A stretch of 64,000 bases of DNA, taken from Mytilus trossulus. Taxonomy: Eukaryota > Mollusca > Bivalvia > Mytilida > Mytilidae. This document shows positions 1 to 11,718 of the stretch, piece after piece. The position numbers were made by a program, and so were the translations under genes. The stretch spans positions 69,872,682-69,936,681 of the forward strand of contig NC_086386.1 in the NCBI RefSeq assembly GCF_036588685.1, given 5' to 3'. The notes under the pieces are model-generated. The model had not been told where the DNA came from. It saw only the letters and a list, made by a program, of their open reading frames with translations, and did no database searches. Each line of letters starts with the position of its first letter. Within the stretch, counting starts at the first letter, position 1.

Positions 1-2136
1 ACAGGTGAACCATGAATTCAAATGTTAAACGAATAACATATTTTCTACAGGCTTTGTACACAGAAATCTGCAGACCATAAATTCAAATATCCACGAAAAT
101 TGATACCCTCGAAAATAAATGAATCCACAATAGTAGGAATGGAAATGCTATAAATTTTCAAACATTTGATTGAATTACTATGGATTAACTCATTTTCTTC
201 TTGTACTAATTTTCGTTGATTGAGAACAAATCCTATATTTCAAAACTATGAAATTCTAGAGTCTGTGTTAAGAACATTAATAAGTCATGATTACTTATGC
301 TGTAGTCAGTTTTGTTTGAGATCAATATGATTGATAGTATTTATTCCAGAATTTTGTTTTGTAAATGTTGTAAAAAAAAATTTCCTGCTTTATTTTAATA
401 GATAGGTTTTGATATGATGTAATATGAGTTGAGTTACTTTCCTTGGGTGTCATTTTGGAGAGGTGAATGGTTGATTTTCTTATTTGACTAGATCCGATTG
501 GTGAGAGCTTTATAGCCAGTTAAGGTCGTTAAAAATCCCATTTTCTATTTGACTAGATTCTTCTGTGTGAGAGCTTAATAGCTAATGAAGGTTGTTAAAA
601 AACCCATTAAGGCATGATCTATTTGACTGGTCTAGCCATCAGAATAACGTGTTTAATTTGGCTAATTTATGGTCGGAATTTGTGCACTTGAACAGACAGA
701 ACGGGTATCAAACTATAACAAAAGGGGAGTAACTCTTGCTCTTATTGTGTCAATGGAAACCTTAATCTCCAGAAGACATTCCTTTTTTAAAGTTTGTTAT
801 TTCTAAAGCATATCATATAAAATTATTTATTTTACCGTACATTCAATTATTTGATTTAAAATGTATCTGGTATAAGGCAGCATTCTAGTGTTAGACTTTT
901 AAAAGATAGCAACATTATTAAAACAAATAAAGCCTAGAAAGAGGGTTGTAACAGGGGTACCATCATGACAAATAACAGTAACAAAAAACTATTAATTTTA
1001 AATCACAACTATGATATTTTATGAATCACAATTATAACATTTTCACCAATTTGTAGTTGAAAATGACTGTTTGTAGCCTGACAGCAAAAGTATGGATAAC
1101 TTGATTTCATAGAATACAACCAGCAATTCATAATTTTTTTTGTTATATTTGTCATTTTCTGTAATATATATACTATTTCTTCTATTAATGAATTAATATT
1201 TTAATTATTTTATTTTTAGAAACCTCAAGATTTCATCATTAATTTTGTTGATATATTATAATTATACATCCAACATTTGTATGTGTAACATTATTCAGTT
1301 GCATTCACTCGGTAATGAATAGCTGTTTTAGAACAGTAGAATCTTAAACCATGATTATAAAATATTTACTTGTGGAATATTGTTTATTCAAAATATATTG
1401 CACAATACATTAAAATATCTTTTTAGGTCCTTACTGATTTATGTTGATGTGTATAATGACATTACTGTTGTTTTTTATGTTTGTTTTTTGTTGTTTATCT
1501 ATCTAGTTTTTTCTTATGTTTATTTGTGTAAAAATAATGAAAAATACACATATTTATTTATCATGTTTATGAAACAAGTTTGTTCAAACAATTAAGTTAC
1601 CTCCTTTAAAAATATTATTATAGAAAACTATTTGAATGAGTCGGACGCCAATTAATAATAATGTATTAATTTTGTGTGTACAGTAAATATATATTGTTAC
1701 CTGTGAGTTTGACCACATTGCCAAAAGTCATTAAGTGCTATCTATAAACTTTACTTTTATTGTGATTAAATTTTGAAATCCAAGCTACCTATTTAAATAT
1801 TTTACGCATAATATTATTGAATGAATTTTTAAAACTATATATGAATATTATGATAAAAAAAAAAATCTTTGTATATATTGTGTAATAAACAGAGTTGTCA
1901 ATTAATTTGTCTTGTAAAAATAAGGATGTTTGTTTGTTTTTTTCCTCCAAACACATCCATGGTAGCTGATTATGATATTTCGGTATATTTAATATCTTTG
2001 ATAGAGGTCTAAATTAAGCTTTTGAATGACACAATTAATTTTATCGACTAGTTATGTTTCAGATAAGATTTTAGTATCCTTGATATAATGACTTAAATTT
2101 TCTTTGAATTACTTAGCAACTCAGACTACATTGAGT
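1..2136. other. AT-rich non-coding stretch, no gene recognised
   Basis: I see no splice-bounded exon, no recognisable protein and no RNA gene here. Open frames are short, low-complexity and rich in Phe, Ile and Tyr, as expected by chance in AT-rich DNA. An AATAAA lies near 1884 after an A-rich run, so part of this stretch could be the 3' untranslated end of a plus-strand gene starting left of the window. That is speculation. Two related ~60-bp segments near 485-545 and 540-600 (a gatt...gtgagagctttatag-like motif) form a weak direct repeat. Confidence 0.4.
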
Positions 2137-2359
2137 GGGTCTCATTGGGGTCTAAGCGTGTAGTGGGATTGCTGAATTTTTGTAAGCATTGCAAGTGCAG
2201 TCAAATTATTGTGACGTAAAAACAGAAATAAATTTTGCAGATCACAAGAATTAACCAAAAAAAAAGAAAATTGCTTACATACAACATAGTGTAAGCTGGA
2301 TACGTGAATCTGACAAAACAGTAAGCAGGATCAGAGATCAGAACTCCCCAATGAGACCC
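2137..2359. mobile_element. Short element with perfect 14-bp terminal inverted repeats
   Basis: GGGTCTCATTGGGG at 2137-2150 is exactly mirrored by CCCCAATGAGACCC at 2346-2359, bounding about 223 bp. The right part (2290-2359, 'gaatctgacaaaacagtaagc') recurs at 38575-38675, so this is a dispersed family. No coding capacity is visible, so I call it a non-autonomous inverted-repeat element. I could not identify a clear target-site duplication. Confidence 0.6.
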
Positions 2360-3179
2360 CCTTTAAGAATGAACACACATAGTGGATTCATAATTAGAAT
2401 TAGTTCCCCGCCTTGCTCCTCTTTTTCCTAGGGTTGTTTATATGTTACATTTGCAACAAAATTAGGAGCAAGCGTTGAGAACTAATTTTAATTATTATAG
2501 ATTGTTTTTGTGGGGATAGCATGTGTCTTGGATTTCATGAGTGCTTTGACCAGTTAAATTTTCTAAGCACAAATAATTTTTTGTTTTGTTGTGTTTGTTT
2601 GTTTGTTTGTACTGTAACGTTATAATTATCACTGTCCTCTGTATTGTATGTCCCGAATAATTTTAATATTCGAAAGAATTTTATTTTCTATGAAAATTAA
2701 ATTTGTTTTATATATGAATATACCTATTATGAATTTAAAATTGTTTTTAAAAAATATAATCTTGATTAAACAGCATAACTTTAAACTGTTTTCATTTTGC
2801 ATGTAACTCTTGCAAGGTGCAGAAGACACTCAAATTTTGATACTGTCAATTATTCTCTGTCGTGTCAACCCGAAAATTGAACTAAAACTATTGTACAGTA
2901 CTATGCATATTTACATGTTAGCTGTGAGTCAAAATTTTTAGCAATTTGTGGCAAAGTAACATTGGAACTAGATAACAAAGATTTTTTTTGTCATTGAGTT
3001 GATATTTTACAATGTAGTTGGACTTGATAAGTTGGAAGTCGAAGGGATTTGAAATAACTTTTCCATTCATCAGAGATAAGAAGTGAGGGTTTTCTCTTTT
3101 ATATTATAACTTGTTTTTGTTGAGTCTTCAACTTTATTTGCACAAAGCTCGACATAGGGATAGTCTAACTTCTTAAAAG

Positions 3180-3648
3180 CGTTATATTTTAGAAATTAGA
3201 AGACCTGGATGCTTCATACTTGGTATATAGATGCCTCATGTTACGAACTTTCCGTCAGTCACATGTCCAATGTCCTTGACCTCATTTTCATGGTTCAGTG
3301 ACAACTTGAAAAAAAAGTTAAGATTTTTAGTAATGTTCAATTCTCTCTTATTATAAGTAATAGGATAACTATATTTAGTATATTTAACCTTGCAAGGTCC
3401 TCATACCCGTCAGACAGTTTCCCCTTGACCTGGACCTCATTTCATTTATCAGTGAACAAAGATAAGTTTTTGTGGTCAAGTTCATATCTCAGATACTATA
3501 AGCAATAGGTCTAGTATATTCGGTGTATGGAAGGACTGTAAGGTGTACATGTCCAACTGGCAGGTGTCATCTGACCTTTACCTCATTTTCATGGTTCAGT
3601 TGTTATAGTTGAGATTTTGTGTTTTGGTCTGTTTTTCTTATACTATAT
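3180..3648 (+). repeat. Degenerate tandem repeat, period about 150 bp
   Basis: Units share 'ccttgacctcattttcatggttcagtg', followed by a T-rich segment and 'actatatttggtgtatgg'. Copies of the core lie near 3278, 3424 and 3574, and continue at about 4154 and 5857 after interruptions by other elements. Divergence between units is high, so this is an old array. It has no coding frame. Confidence 0.6.
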
Positions 3649-4091
3649 GGTCCGAGACCACAATTGTTGTCCCCTGATTTTTCGTTGTTCAGGAATATAG
3701 TCCCTAGTGTTGATAGTGGGTTACTTGCCAATATTTTTCCTACCCCTTCCAAATTTATTTCTCCATGTTTTATGCCTCAAATAAGAAGTAGGGGGTGAAA
3801 TTACACTGTAAAAAAAATGGGTCAAGAATTTTAAAGGGAAGTAGTGATTTGGTCCAGCTGAAAAAGGTTAAAAATTAGCACTTTGGAAGCTGTCAAAATT
3901 ATGCCTTAAACATAAAATTTACCATATTTTGAGTTAGAGCCGATGAAGCTTTCTATAATTTTGATATAATTTGTCCCCAAAATAGTACAACAAACTGTAA
4001 AAATTTCATTCAGAAAGCGCAGGTGGGATTTTTTTTATTTTTAGTTATGTTCTAAAAGAAATGCACTACGAATTAATTGTGGTCTTGGACC
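3649..4091. mobile_element. 443-bp MITE-like element inserted in the tandem repeat
   Basis: The termini are GGTCCGAGACCACAATT (from 3649) and AATTGTGGTCTTGGACC (to 4091), a 17-bp inverted repeat with one mismatch. ATAT at 3645-3648 is duplicated at 4092-4095. Joining the flanks restores the surrounding repeat phrase (compare 'atactttatgcaatagg' near 4230), which supports a real insertion. No transposase frame is present. Confidence 0.75.
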
Positions 4092-4455
4092 ATATGCAAT
4101 ATGTCTACTATATTTGGTGTATGGAATGATTGTAAGGTGTACATGTTTAACTGACGTGTCATCTGACCTTGACCTCATTTTCATAGTTCAGTGGTCAAAG
4201 TTGAGTGTTGGTCTATTTTTCGAATACTTTATGCAATAGGTCAACTATATTTGGAAATATTTTATCATCTAGGCAAATATTTTGGTTTGCCCAAACCCTA
4301 CCCAAAGGTTGAGACAGTGGGTAAGTAGGCAGGCATTTTTTTTCTTTTTTTCCAAAAAAGAAATTGAAGTATCAGACGTTTATAAGTCTTCATGCCTATT
4401 TGATTAAAAAAAACCTTCTTCAAATCAGGACAATTAAAGAAAGTGTAGGCAGCTT

Positions 4456-5775
4456 TTTTAGCTCACCTGGCGTTAACAATTTTTCAAACATCTTCTCCTC
4501 TGAAACTACTGAATGGGTTTGAATGAAACTTAGCATGATTGTTCCTTAGATTATCCTGCACAAAGTGTGTGCTTCGATTTTTGATCCGTCAAAAAACATG
4601 GCCGCCGTTACTTAAAATAGAACATAGGGGTCAAATGCAGTTTTGGCTTATATCTCAAAAACGAAAGCATTTAGAGCAAATCTGAGATGGGGTAAAAATG
4701 TTCATTAGGTCAATATCTATCAGCCCTGAAATTTTCAGATGAATCAAACAACCCATTGTTGGGTTGCTGCCACTAAATTGGTAATTTTAAGGAAATTTTG
4801 CAGTTTTTGGTCATTATCTTAAATATTATTATAGATAAAGATAAACTGTAAACAGCAAAAATGATCAGCAAAGTAAGATCTACAAATAAGTTAATATGAC
4901 CAAAATTGTCAATTGACCCCTTAAGGGGTTATTGTCCTTTAATGTCAATTTTTCACAATTTGTTCATCATATTTGCTAACTTTAAAAAATCTTCTTCTCT
5001 AAAACTACTCAACCAAATTCAACCAAACTTCAACTGAATGATCAGTAGGGTGTATAAAATAAAATTTGTGCTTAATTTTTTATTTCGTCAAAAAACATGG
5101 CCGACATGGCTAAAAATAGAACACAGGGTAAAATGCAGTTTTTGGCTTATATCTCAAAAACTCCAGCATTTAGAGCAAATAAGACAAGAAGTTAAAGTAT
5201 TTATTAGGTCAAAGTCTACCTGTCCTGAAATTTTCAGCCGAAATTGGGTAACTAGTTTTTCAGGTATAATGCCCCTGAATTGATGATTTTAAAGAAATTT
5301 TGCAGTTTTTGGTTATTATCTTGAATATTATTATAGATACAGATAAACTGTTACATTGTAATAGCAAAAATGTTAAGCAAAGTAAATTCTACAAATAAGT
5401 CAATTTGACCAAAATTGTCAATTGACCCCATAAGGAGTTATTGCCCTTTAAAGACTTTTTTCACAATTTGTTCATCATGTTGACTTACTTTAAAAAATCT
5501 TCTCCTTTGAAACTGCTGTATCAATTTCAGCCAAACTTAGGCTAAATGAGTTTCAGAGTTTCTAGTATAAACTTTATATTTCATCTCCTTGTATGTCAGA
5601 AACATAGCTCCTATGGCTAAAATAGAACATAGGAGAAAATGATTTTTTTTTTGCTTTTGAAGAAAATAGGACGATTCAAAGAACATTTGAATAAATTGAA
5701 AAGCCAAAATAATCATTGATGAGAGATTTAACCAAAAAAATTAAGGTGAGCGATTCAGGCTCTTGAGAGCCTCTT
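4456..5775. repeat. Composite repeat bounded by AGCTCACCT / AGGTGAGC, three internal units
   Basis: The left boundary 'tttagctcacctgg' (about 4456) and right boundary 'aaggtgagcgattcagg' (about 5745) are inverted relative to each other. Inside, a roughly 500-bp unit containing 'tcttctcctctgaaac', 'aaacatggccg' and 'aaaatagaacatag' recurs starting near 4490, 4985 and 5500. The same family, reversed, occupies about 57500-58675. It is flanked by a second inverted pair, 'ggtttgcccaaac' near 4282 and 'gtttgggcaaac' near 5788, so two elements appear nested. Confidence 0.6.
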
Positions 5776-6238
5776 GTTCTGGGTAGGTAGCGTTTGGGCA
5801 AACAAACCTATTATTTACTATGGCCCTAAATGTCAGTAACACAAGTTTAATTTTACCTTGACCTCATTTTCACGGTTCATTGCTAAGGTTTAAGCATTTG
5901 TGTTTTAGTCTGTTTTTCTTAATTTATAAGCATAGGTCAGCTATATTAGTTGTATGGAAGAATTGTTAGCTGTATATGTCTCCCTGGCATGGTTCATTGA
6001 CCAATGATTAGTTTTCTTGGTTAATGTTGAGTTTATGTGACAGTTTTATATTCAGGACTATCAACACTATATCAATGATAAGTAAAGAAGGCGAGACATT
6101 TCAGAGTGTGCACTAGAAAATGTTTTGGCCGTTTATTGGTATCACATTGTCGTCATCTGAAAATGGATTGTTTCTGGATGTAAGGGACGACATCAAAAGA
6201 TCGATGTAGGATAAAAAAAAACTCAAATCAAATAGTTT

Positions 6239-6257
6239 GGGGGGGGGGGGGGGGGGG
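6239..6257. repeat. Poly-G tract (about 19 G)
   Basis: An uninterrupted G run on the plus strand, interesting mainly as a likely assembly or length-variable site. Another long C run lies at about 13871-13886 in the first CNG intron. Confidence 0.8.
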
Positions 6258-6419
6258 TAAAATTCTGCAAGTTTTGTATATCTAAAATCGATTTTACATA
6301 TATCCCTATTGGTAAATCAATTTTTGCCAAATTAAGTTAAGAGGGGGGGTGTCAGTGAAAAAACTATGTGAAAGTTTTTTATCTTACATTGAACTTTTGT
6401 TCCCACCCCTTAAGTAAAT

Positions 6420-8690
6420 AGCAATCAATAAAATTTTAACTTGAGGTTTATTACCACTACCATTGGGTTTGATTTAAGGGGCTTATGGCCCAAACTGTTT
6501 AGGAATTAGGGGCCAAAAACAATACTTTTCTAATACTTTGTATAAATTGCTTATTTCTTGACCAATTTCGATGGGGTTTTATTCTTGAATTATTTGGACT
6601 CTTAGATATGCTGAATCTAACCATGTATTAAGTTTTTGGAATTTGGTCCCCGTTTTTAGAAGGGTTTAAACATTGATTGATTTCTTCAAAAATTGAATTA
6701 TTAAGGTTCTTTGATATGCCAAATCCAACCGTGTATTTTGAGATTTAATTTTAGGTCCCGTTTTCAAATTGGTCTACCAAAGGAAACAAAAATTGAATTC
6801 TTTGGGTCATTGATATGCTGAATCTAAATATGTATTCAGATTTTTTATTATGGGCGCAGTTTTCAAGTTGGTCCAAATGGGGGTCCAAAATTTAACTTTG
6901 TTTGATTTTAACAAAAATTCAATGTATGGGGTTCTTTAGTACATGTACAAATGTATGCTAAATCTAACCATGTTTGATTTCAACAAAAATTTAATGTATG
7001 GGGTTCTTTGGTACATGAATGCTAAATCTAACCATGTATTTAGATTTCTGGGCTGTGTTATCAAATTGGTCATCCATGAAATATATTTGATTTACCTATT
7101 ATGGTCTAATATCCAAAATCTGAATTAGACCACATTCATTCTGTGGGAGTAACCTTTGCTGTGTCAACTATTTAATCATAATCCAAATTCAGAGTTGTAT
7201 CAAGCTTGTATGTTGTGGCCATACATGCCCCAACTCTTCAAGGTCCTTCCTCTGTGGTTGTATAAAGCTGTGCCCTGCAGAGCATCTGGTTGTAACAGGG
7301 ATAATTTGTGAAGCAGGCTCTGCCAACCCTTCTGCAGCATGTGAGATCACCACTGGTTTTTGTAAAGGTTCATATTGCTCCTAGTGTATTATGTTGTATT
7401 TTGAGTACTGATGTTCATATAAAGAAGGATATGTGATATGATTGCCAATGAGACAACTCCATCTAAGTCATAATGTATTAAAAGTTAACACTGATATATG
7501 TCAAGGTACAGCCTTCAACACGTAGCCTTGACTAGCATCGAACAGCAAGCTATATTGCTAATATAAAGGACCCCAAAATAACTAGTGTAAAACCATTCAA
7601 ACAGGAAAACAAACGGTGTAATCTATATAAAAAAACAAGAAAAGAGAAACACCAATGAACCACACAAACAAACAACAACTACTGAACAAGAGGTTCCTGA
7701 CATAGGAGTCAGGACAGATGAGCTTTGATATTTGTATCACATTGTCATCAGCGTCGTCCGAAGACTGATGGTTTCCAAATAATAATTTTCGTTTAAGTAA
7801 ATAGAAATCAATAAAATTTTAACACAATGTTTATAACCACAATTTTTTTATAGGAAAGTTGGGATTGATTTTGGGAGTTATGGTCCCTTAGGTTTAGGAA
7901 AACCAGCATTTATCTAGTGTCAGGACAATTAGTATTTCAATTGTTCTGAAAGTGTACCACAATGTTCAATAGCATAAGTAGAAGGTTGGGATATATTTTA
8001 AGGGGTTATGGGGCAAACAGTCAAGGAATAAAGGGCCAAAAAAACAAGCATTTTTGTAGTTTCTAGACAATAAATTGTAGTTATCTTTCTTTGTCCAGAA
8101 TGGTTGTTGAATCATCTAAATAAACTCATAATAGATACCAGGACTAATGCTTTTATATAGCCTATCTACAATATACAATGCAATTGCAATATTCACTTTT
8201 ACTACCAACTAATAAATTAAAGCAATATTTACCATTCAGTAATTACAAGCACTTTCTAGGGTTATGCCCCTTTACAAGGAGGTATGTCCAAGACACGATG
8301 TTGATTCATTATCGATAAACGACTTTTAAATGTATGTTTTTATGTCCTTTTGGTCTGAATCTTTTATCAGTTTTTGAGTTATGTCCCTTTGAAACGTTAT
8401 ATGCTAGTGGGGGCATCATCTGTGTCCCTTTGAACATATTCCCCATTTTTTTTTTAAAGTTACTATCAACTCGGTCAATTTTTCTTATTTCAGATTTCAG
8501 AAATTATTGAAAAAAAAGTTCCTCAAATATTATTTTTTGAGAGGATTAATATTCAACAGCATAGTGAATTGCTCAAAAGCAAAAAAAAGTTCACTTTGCA
8601 TTCATTCGGTGTCCGAAACCTATGCTGTGTCAACTTTTTAATCACAATCCAAATTCAGAGCTGTATCCAGCTTGAATGTTGTGTCCATAC
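6420..8690 (+). repeat. Dispersed and degenerate tandem repeats, no gene
   Basis: At 6560-7080 a diverged tandem repeat has the recurring phrase 'gctgaatctaaccatgtattt' about every 110-130 bp; related sequence appears at 38740-38960. At 6420-6530, 7795-7880 and 7960-8045 a second family recurs ('aataaaattttaac', 'ggggttatgg'). An approximately 80-bp segment at 7155-7230 ('gctgtgtcaactatttaatc') is repeated at 8620-8695, where the minus-strand LINE has inserted. No plausible host exon was seen. Confidence 0.55.
7421..7720 (+). repeat. Dispersed repeat, 'gtatgattgccaatgagacaac' family
   Basis: This family begins with 'gatgtggtatgattgccaat' and ends some 300 bp later in an A-rich 'aaacaaacgacaacta' segment. 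Copies or relatives occur at about 7421-7720, 22076-22330, 22841-23150, 39780-40075, 44132-44428 and 52645-52890, all on the plus strand. They lack coding capacity. I cannot assign a class; SINE-like or MITE-like are both possible. Confidence 0.6.
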
Positions 8691-8700
8691 TTGTTATTTA

Positions 8701-10195
8701 TATTCAATTCAAAATATTTTATTGTTCAAATATCAAATGTACATTTAAACAAAGGGATTGGACAAAAGGCAGTGCCTATACAAATCCTTTCCCATACAAG
8801 ATGGATTAAATAACATGCATGATAGTATATAATTTTCTGATAAGTTAATAGACCATACGTTGTTGCAGTGAGTCAGGGGAGGCAATTCCCCCACTTCTTG
8901 AAGTATTTTTTGTGTACATACATATATAAATAACTATGTTAACAAAGTCAAAGCAAGACCTACTGAAGGTAATGTCGAATTTTATACCACATTAATAAGT
9001 GTTGGTAAGGAATCAAGTAGATCATTAAGTGTTTTTTACTCAAATTTACGAACTCACTGCAACAAAGTTGTTCTATTTATATGAATAACAAGAATTGATT
9101 GGCCCTTTTTTGCAATACATAAATAATTTAGTCTACCATCTTATTACAAGACTATTAATTTCTTGATTTTTGAAAATATAATTACTAATACAAAAAATAA
9201 AATAAAATATATATAAATTTATTTGCAAAAAAATGCTAAACACAATTGGTTGTTTTTTGTGTAAAAGGTTTGTCTTTAATTAAGACTAAAGAGTGGTACA
9301 CTGTGGTTATAGGCTGATTTCTAAACAGTATAATATCACATGAATTATTATAAAAATCTTCCAGTTTCATGAATATATTGTTGTACATATGTAAATATCT
9401 CTGTGTTTTCATCAATATTCAAGTCTGAGCAACCCTGAAGTAGGACATCAAGATTGACATTATCAAAGTTACTTATTTTTCGAAAGAGCTCATATCTCTG
9501 ATAGATGTAAAATGGACAAACATAAAAGAAATGAAAATTATCCTCTACTGGATCTCCACAGGCACATATAGAGATGTCCGACAAATGATCACAGAAGAGA
9601 TGATCTTTTAGATCACTAGCTTCATTTCTTAATTGGCAGTGGATTATATTAACTTTACGTGAACCAGTGGAAAAGAAAACAGGACAAGGACTTATGTCCT
9701 CATTCAGTTTTCTTTTAAATCCTGTAAAGCTTAAAATATTTTTAACTTCTCCATCAAGTGAATTCCACTTTTCAAGAGTATGTGGAATAAAACTGTTTTT
9801 ATAAGTGTGGTTCGACACTGAGGAGTTTTAAATTCCCTTTTTTTTTCTCAGACCATACTGGTCATTTGTGTTTGTATATGACAAGACATCAGCAGCAATA
9901 TAATTAGGAATATATCCAGAAATAGTTTTATGAAGAAACAATAATTTGTTTTTCTGACGTCTATTCTGGAGGGAATCCCAACCTAATTCCTTATATAATC
10001 TCCATCTATGAGTTCCCTTTCGAAGCCCAGTTACAATTCTGGCAGCAGCTTGTTGTACAGACTCAATAAGTTCTGATTCTTCTTGTGTGCAGTTATCCCA
10101 AATTATGTTCCCATATTCTAAAATAGGCCTTATAAATGCAATATAAAGTCTTTCCAGAGACTGTCTATCAATCTTATGTTTTAAATATCTCATAA
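8701..10195 (-). mobile_element. 5'-truncated non-LTR retrotransposon (LINE)
   Basis: A minus-strand element whose 5' end is cut near 10195 and whose 3' end lies near 8701, inside a copy of a local repeat. It carries the C-terminal part of a reverse transcriptase ORF (10193-9348). A 3' untranslated region of about 650 bp follows, and the element ends 'acaataaaatattttgaattg', which supplies an AATAAA signal. It lacks the endonuclease and most of the polymerase domain, so it cannot move on its own. 5' truncation is typical of target-primed reverse transcription. Confidence 0.8.
9348..10193 (-). pseudogene. LINE reverse transcriptase C-terminal fragment with one in-frame stop
   Basis: Two adjacent open segments, 10193-9828 and 9818-9348, lie in the same frame and are separated by a TAA at 9830-9828. 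The first contains 'LYIAFIRPILEYGNIIWDN', the thumb-side motif of jockey- or CR1-like reverse transcriptases ('...RPILEYG..vW'). The second contains 'SFIPHTLEKWNSL', typical of the region after the polymerase, and a terminal CxC...Hx...C cluster ('ICACGDPVEDNFHFFYVC'). The catalytic YxDD box is not present because the element is truncated upstream. An A9-G3 run just before the stop could also hide a frameshift. It is a dead copy. Confidence 0.8.
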
Positions 10196-11600
10196 TATTA
10201 ATATTTATATTATATAAAGAAAAGAAGAATCATTACCTGTTCTAAACAGAAATTTTGAAAAACATACCCGGTTCTAGACACCCTCACAAAATGTCTACCC
10301 TGTTCTAACTCGTATAAAGTAGATGATGTTCTAGACTAGATTATAGACTTATCTTAAACAGTTAGATACGTGTTCCAGTTCTAGACATATATAAATATAG
10401 GAAGTACCACCACCCCCACCCCGGCCCCAGGAACACAAACTGCATGATATCTCGAGCTCGTTAATTAACATCTATGACTATGTCACACGCATGCACAGAA
10501 ACATAAAAAAAAATGAATCTCTCCGAAATAGAAGAAACGCATTTTTATCATATTTGCAAACACTGTCAATAATATAAATCAAACATTGTTTATTCGGCAA
10601 TCGTTTGTGTGAAAAAGAAAGTTATTCCAAATATATATAAACCTAGGTTTATGACCTACGCAACTGCTAGGATTTGTAAATCTAGCTATAATAATCCCTT
10701 GATTAATATAAGCTGCAGAATGTTTTGACCTGTTCGTCAGTCGAACCGCCTGTCCGTCCGTCATTATCTAACATTAGTCCAACATTAGTCCGAAATTACC
10801 CTGACGTCCAACGTACGGCTGTTTTGCAAGACAAGCTGGGGCGATGGGTCCAACATATAAATTGACAACGATCGACACGAATTATTCTCAGTTTTAAAAA
10901 AAAAAAAATCGTATAGACTTGACATGCAGAAATACCTTTAGGTTAAAAAATTTGCGAAGAGAGCAATGTGGGAGCATATAAAACATGTTTTATTTATCTA
11001 AATACAATTCGAAACATAACATTTTATTCCAGATTTAGATTTCTTCAGAGATTTTCAGATTTTTTAGAATTTGTTAGGCCTATAGGTTTTAAGAATACAG
11101 AACGCCTACCTATTTAATGGGATTTCATACCAAAGCCAATATATATTCTAACCTAGTGTAGGTCTTTTGTTAATTTCTGATTAGTCATTTCCGAAGATAG
11201 AGAATCCTTTTTTGAATTATTTGGAACCGGCCATATATAGGTGGTCATATGTAGGCCTACTTGCTGACAAGACTTTCTGGCCCTCTCCCTTTTTCAAAAT
11301 CCGTTAGTTTTCGTTTTCTATTAATTTCAGCTATGTTCGCGTTTTTCTGTATTATACGAAAATAAATGTACTACAAATAACTTGTATTGAAAAAGGGGGA
11401 AGGCAAAATAAAATTGTCCTGTCTTCTAGTACCTATGTATATCATGAAACATATTCTTATTAATTTAATTTAGCACGTATACATATATATATAGGTGCCG
11501 AGCATGAATTAATCACGAATCAAACTATAATTTATATTCAGGGATAAAACTATTTTTAATAATCAAGCGATTCCGTATTCCATTCATTTCCATTCCACCA
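10196..11600. other. Intergenic sequence upstream of the CNG gene
   Basis: No exon or RNA gene recognised. The segment contains scattered 'gttctagac' motifs (about 10260-10390) in a loosely repeated arrangement and AT-rich sequence. I see no clear transposon boundaries. It presumably includes distal promoter sequence for the plus-strand gene that starts at 11719. Confidence 0.4.
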
Positions 11601-11623
11601 TTCATCTTAAATTACGTGTTTTG

Positions 11624-11631
11624 TGACGTCA
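11624..11631 (+). promoter_or_regulatory. CRE palindrome TGACGTCA upstream of the CNG gene
   Basis: A full 8-bp cAMP-response element lies about 88 bp 5' of the start codon at 11719, in the expected promoter or 5' UTR zone. CREB/ATF proteins bind this palindrome. Whether this site is used is inferred from position only. Confidence 0.45.
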
Positions 11632-11718
11632 TAACGCCTTAACAACAAAATGGCTACTTTGGCAAAATATTGGTAGTTTGATTTATGCAAATATGATTAT
11701 TAAACACCACAAAGGAAA

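Noticed and set aside
1380-1595. 71-residue frame near the left edge as a membrane protein gene
   Set aside because: Low-complexity Phe/Leu/Tyr composition in AT-rich DNA, no splice or promoter evidence.
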